Positions 6,731 through 8,957 of a DNA stretch of 8,957 bases are shown one piece after another. Each line of letters starts with the position of its first letter. Positions within the stretch are counted from its first letter, which is position 1. Below the pieces are notes generated by a model. That model ran no database searches and had not been told where the DNA came from. It saw nothing but the letters and a program-made list of their open reading frames with translations. The DNA is from a bacterium UBP12_UBA5184 (GTDB taxonomy: Bacteria; Vulcanimicrobiota; Vulcanimicrobiia; Vulcanimicrobiales; Vulcanimicrobiaceae): positions 2,295 through 11,251 of the forward strand of contig DHWK01000004.1 of the NCBI GenBank assembly GCA_002413145.1, read 5' to 3'. Made by a program: the position numbers and the translations under genes.

Positions 6731-8458
6731 GTGCTGGCGCGTAACGACGCGACCTTGATGCAGGCCGGAACCTACGCCGCAATCTTCGCGGTCGCTGCGA
6801 TCGGGCTTTCGCTGCTCCTCGGCAACGTCGCGCAGATTTCGATCGGGCAGGCCGGCTTTTTCGGAATCGGCGGGTATACCCTCGCGTATCTCACGGCGGT
6901 CGTGACCTGGCCGTCAAACGTCCCCGGCTGGTTGCCGTTCGTCGCGGGGACGCTCCTCGGCGTCGCACTCGCGGCGGCCTTCGGACTGCTGCTCGGGCTC
7001 ATCGCGCTGCGCTTTCGCGGACACTACCTCGCAATGGCGACCCTCGCGTTTGGCTTGATCGTCGTCGGAATCGTGCGCGCCAGTAAGCCCCTCGGCGGTT
7101 CCGTCGGCATCTCGAACGTGCCCTTTGCGCATCTCGGTTCGCTGACGATCTCGGGCGGCGCGGCGTTTTGGTATGCCTGGGCGATGGTCGGCCTGACGGC
7201 GCTGCTGACCCGCAATCTCCTTCGCGGGCGTACCGGCCGCGCGTTCGAAGCGATTCGCAACGACGAGCTGGCCGCCGAGGCCGCTGGAATCCCGACGCGA
7301 CGCTATAAGATTTTGGCCTTCGCCTACGCCGGCGCGCTGGCCGGATTCGCCGGAACGTTCTTCGTCGCGTACCTCGGACTCGTCGAGCCCAACGCGGTCG
7401 GCGTTTCCCTCTCCATCGATCTGCTGCTCATGGTCGTGCTCGGCGGTGCCGGCGGAATATCGGGTGCGACGATCGGCGCCTCGATCGTCGGCATAACGAA
7501 CCTCTACGGACACGACCTCGAGAATTGGCGCCCGGTGATCTACGGAATCGCCGTGATCGTCATCGTCGTGGCGTTTCCGCGCGGCATCGCCGGCCTTTTT
7601 TCGGCGGGCGCTGCGCCGAAATCCAAGCCGCACGAAACGGATGGCGCGCCCGAAATCATGCCGCCGGTCGCGGCGCCGCCGGCGCGCGCGCAGTGGCTCG
7701 CGGTCGAGCATGCTACCAAACGATTCGGGGGCCTGGTCGCCGTCGACGACGTCTCGTTCTCGCTCGAGAGCGGGACGCTCACCTCGCTGATCGGTCCCAA
7801 CGGCGCCGGCAAGACGACGCTCTTCAACGCGATCACCGGGATCGGGCGCGTCGACGAGGGACGGATCGTCGTCGCCGGCGAGGACGTCACGCGCCGCCGG
7901 CCGCATCGCGTCGCCGCGCTTGGCCTCGGCCGGACGTTTCAGAACGCGCGCCTCTTTGCGGAGATGACGGTCCTCGAAAATGCCGTCGCCGGCGCTTATC
8001 TCTGCGAACGCGCCGGATTCTTCGCGGACTTGGTCGGCCTCCCGGTTTCGCGCTCCGACCGGCACGCCGCCCGCGAGCGAGCGCGGAGAGTCCTCGGCCG
8101 CCTCGGACTCGAACCGCTGGCCCGGAGATTGGCGCGCGACTTGTCCTTCGGCGAACGCCGCCGCGTCGAGCTCGCGCGCGCGCTGGCCGCCAACCCCGGC
8201 CTCTTGCTCCTCGACGAGCCGGCGGCCGGCCTGAACGCCGCCGAGCGCGTTCGATTGCGCGAGGATCTTCGGGCCTTGCGCGCCGACGGCATCACGCTGC
8301 TGCTCATCGAGCACGATATGCGGCTCGTCATGGAGATCAGCGACCGCATCATGGTATTGAAGTTTGGAAAGCTGATCGCCGATGGGACGCCGGCGCGCGT
8401 GCGCAACGACCCCGCGGTCATCTCCGCATATCTGGGGACCGCCGAGGTTTCGATGTGA
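6731..8458 (+). CDS. livMG: LivM-LivG fusion: permease plus ATPase of the importer
   Basis: The open frame from GTG 6731 gives 575 residues. Residues 1 to about 290 are a LivM permease, with AAIGLSLLLGNVAQISIGQA, FFGIGGYT, ALRFRGHYLAMATLAFG, the loop GRTGRAFEAIRNDELAAEAA and LGGAGGISGATIGASIVG. A Pro/Ala-rich linker follows (about 291-326). The rest is a LivG ATPase: Walker A GPNGAGKTT (355-363), Q-loop RTFQNARLF, signature LSFGERRRVE (from 471; usually LSYGQ/G), Walker B LLLLDEP (from 491) and H-loop His528 (IEHDM). BCA_ABC_TP_C-like ending: ADGTPARVRNDPAVISAYLG. LivM-LivG fusions occur in several high-GC bacteria. The true start is unclear: GTG 6731 cuts into a likely first helix (ILPFIAAAVVLFGVLA, 6692-6739), and the frame is open back to 6611 without ATG, GTG or TTG. 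The stop TGA overlaps the livF GTG. Confidence 0.9.
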   Translation: MLARNDATLMQAGTYAAIFAVAAIGLSLLLGNVAQISIGQAGFFGIGGYTLAYLTAVVTWPSNVPGWLPFVAGTLLGVALAAAFGLLLGLIALRFRGHYLAMATLAFGLIVVGIVRASKPLGGSVGISNVPFAHLGSLTISGGAAFWYAWAMVGLTALLTRNLLRGRTGRAFEAIRNDELAAEAAGIPTRRYKILAFAYAGALAGFAGTFFVAYLGLVEPNAVGVSLSIDLLLMVVLGGAGGISGATIGASIVGITNLYGHDLENWRPVIYGIAVIVIVVAFPRGIAGLFSAGAAPKSKPHETDGAPEIMPPVAAPPARAQWLAVEHATKRFGGLVAVDDVSFSLESGTLTSLIGPNGAGKTTLFNAITGIGRVDEGRIVVAGEDVTRRRPHRVAALGLGRTFQNARLFAEMTVLENAVAGAYLCERAGFFADLVGLPVSRSDRHAARERARRVLGRLGLEPLARRLARDLSFGERRRVELARALAANPGLLLLDEPAAGLNAAERVRLREDLRALRADGITLLLIEHDMRLVMEISDRIMVLKFGKLIADGTPARVRNDPAVISAYLGTAEVSM

Positions 8459-8957
8459 CGGCGCCCTTGCTCGAGATCGAAAATCTCCACGCGGGATACG
8501 GAAGGCTCTCGGTGCTGCGAGGAATCTCTCTCGCGGTCGCCGCCGGGGAACTCGTCGCCGTCCTGGGTCCCAACGGCGCGGGGAAATCGACGTTGCTACG
8601 CGCGATCTCGCGCTTCGAGGCGCGCGCCACCGCTGGTTCGATTCGCTTCGACGGCCGCGACATCGCGGCGCTGCCCCCCGTCGAGATGGTCGCGCACGGG
8701 CTCGCCCACGTCCCCGAGGGGCGCCAGCTCTTTGCGGAGATGAGCGTCGAGGACAACCTGCGCCTCGGCGCGTTCACGCGCCGGGGCGCAGATCTCGGGC
8801 CGGACCTTGCAGCGTTGTACGCGCGCTTTCCGGAACTCGCCGCCCGCAAACGGAGCAGCGCCTTCAGCCTTTCGGGCGGGGAACAGCAGATGCTCGCGAT
8901 CGCGCGCGCCCTGATCGCGAAGCCGAAGCTGTTGATGCTCGACGAACCGTCGCTCGG
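8455..8957 (+). CDS. livF: LivF-type ATPase, cut by the right edge
   Basis: The visible 167 codons give the first two thirds of a LivF ATPase. Start LLEIENLHAGYGRLSVLRGI, Walker A LGPNGAGKSTLL, Q-loop and LivF hallmark GLAHVPEGRQLFAEMSVEDN, then RLGAFTR. The ABC signature is LSGGEQQMLAIARAL and the Walker B is LLMLDEPS at the window edge. It pairs with the LivG half of the previous gene to drive transport on the cytoplasmic face. GTG at 8455 overlaps the livMG stop (GTGA), with GAGG 7 nt upstream, so the genes are translationally coupled. The LivF end and anything beyond are outside the window. Confidence 0.95.
   Translation, partial: MTAPLLEIENLHAGYGRLSVLRGISLAVAAGELVAVLGPNGAGKSTLLRAISRFEARATAGSIRFDGRDIAALPPVEMVAHGLAHVPEGRQLFAEMSVEDNLRLGAFTRRGADLGPDLAALYARFPELAARKRSSAFSLSGGEQQMLAIARALIAKPKLLMLDEPSL

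Noticed and set aside
6914..8314. Long minus-strand open frame (466 codons) opposite livMG.
   Set aside because: Its translation is charged low-complexity sequence typical of the antisense of GC-rich genes; the plus strand has clear LivM and LivG motifs throughout.

Overview
This is a GC-rich bacterial chromosomal window with short intergenic gaps and several overlapping or divergent gene pairs. Lipid, aromatic and amino-acid type catabolic genes lie beside a Pro/Ser/Thr-rich exported protein. That suits an environmental, poorly cultured high-GC lineage (for example Eremiobacterota/WPS-2-like or Actinobacteria-like). This taxonomic guess is inference from style only and is weak.

Layout, left to right. 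(1) The first 52 codons of a minus-strand membrane protein (1-158) run off the left edge. (2) Upstream of it is a small SRP (4.5S-type) RNA gene on the minus strand, about 241-360. It has an intact GGAA-capped domain IV and a perfect TATAAT -10 box. (3) A minus-strand exported low-complexity protein (440-1372) is divergent from (4) a plus-strand pair, 8 bp apart: a ferritin-like diiron oxygenase (1439-2314) and a homoprotocatechuate-2,3-dioxygenase-like class III extradiol enzyme (2323-3195). (5) A minus-strand 3-hydroxyacyl-CoA dehydrogenase-family enzyme (3192-4049) converges on the dioxygenase with a 4-bp overlap. (6) A small plus-strand DUF442-type phosphatase-like gene (4106-4525) carries an in-frame TGA exactly at the catalytic cysteine. 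(7) A branched-chain-amino-acid-type (HAAT) ABC importer follows: a minus-strand periplasmic binding protein (4559-5719), divergent from livH (5779-6666), a livM-livG fusion (6731-8458) and livF (8455 to the right edge).

The most notable item is gene 6. The motif reads His-UGA-Ala-Gly-Gly-Thr-Arg, where the family has Cys-x-x-Gly-x-Arg. The frame then stays open for 51 plausible codons. A 6-bp hairpin with a GGUC tetraloop lies 14 nt after the UGA and closely resembles the apical part of the E. coli fdhF SECIS. I read it as a candidate selenoprotein in which Sec replaces the catalytic Cys; a recent nonsense mutation is the main alternative. TGA ends the neighbouring livMG gene, so a global UGA reassignment is unlikely.

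Functionally, the oxygenase pair could hydroxylate and ring-cleave an aromatic compound, and the HAAT importer could bring in an amino acid or aromatic/carboxylate substrate. The link between these modules is only proximity.
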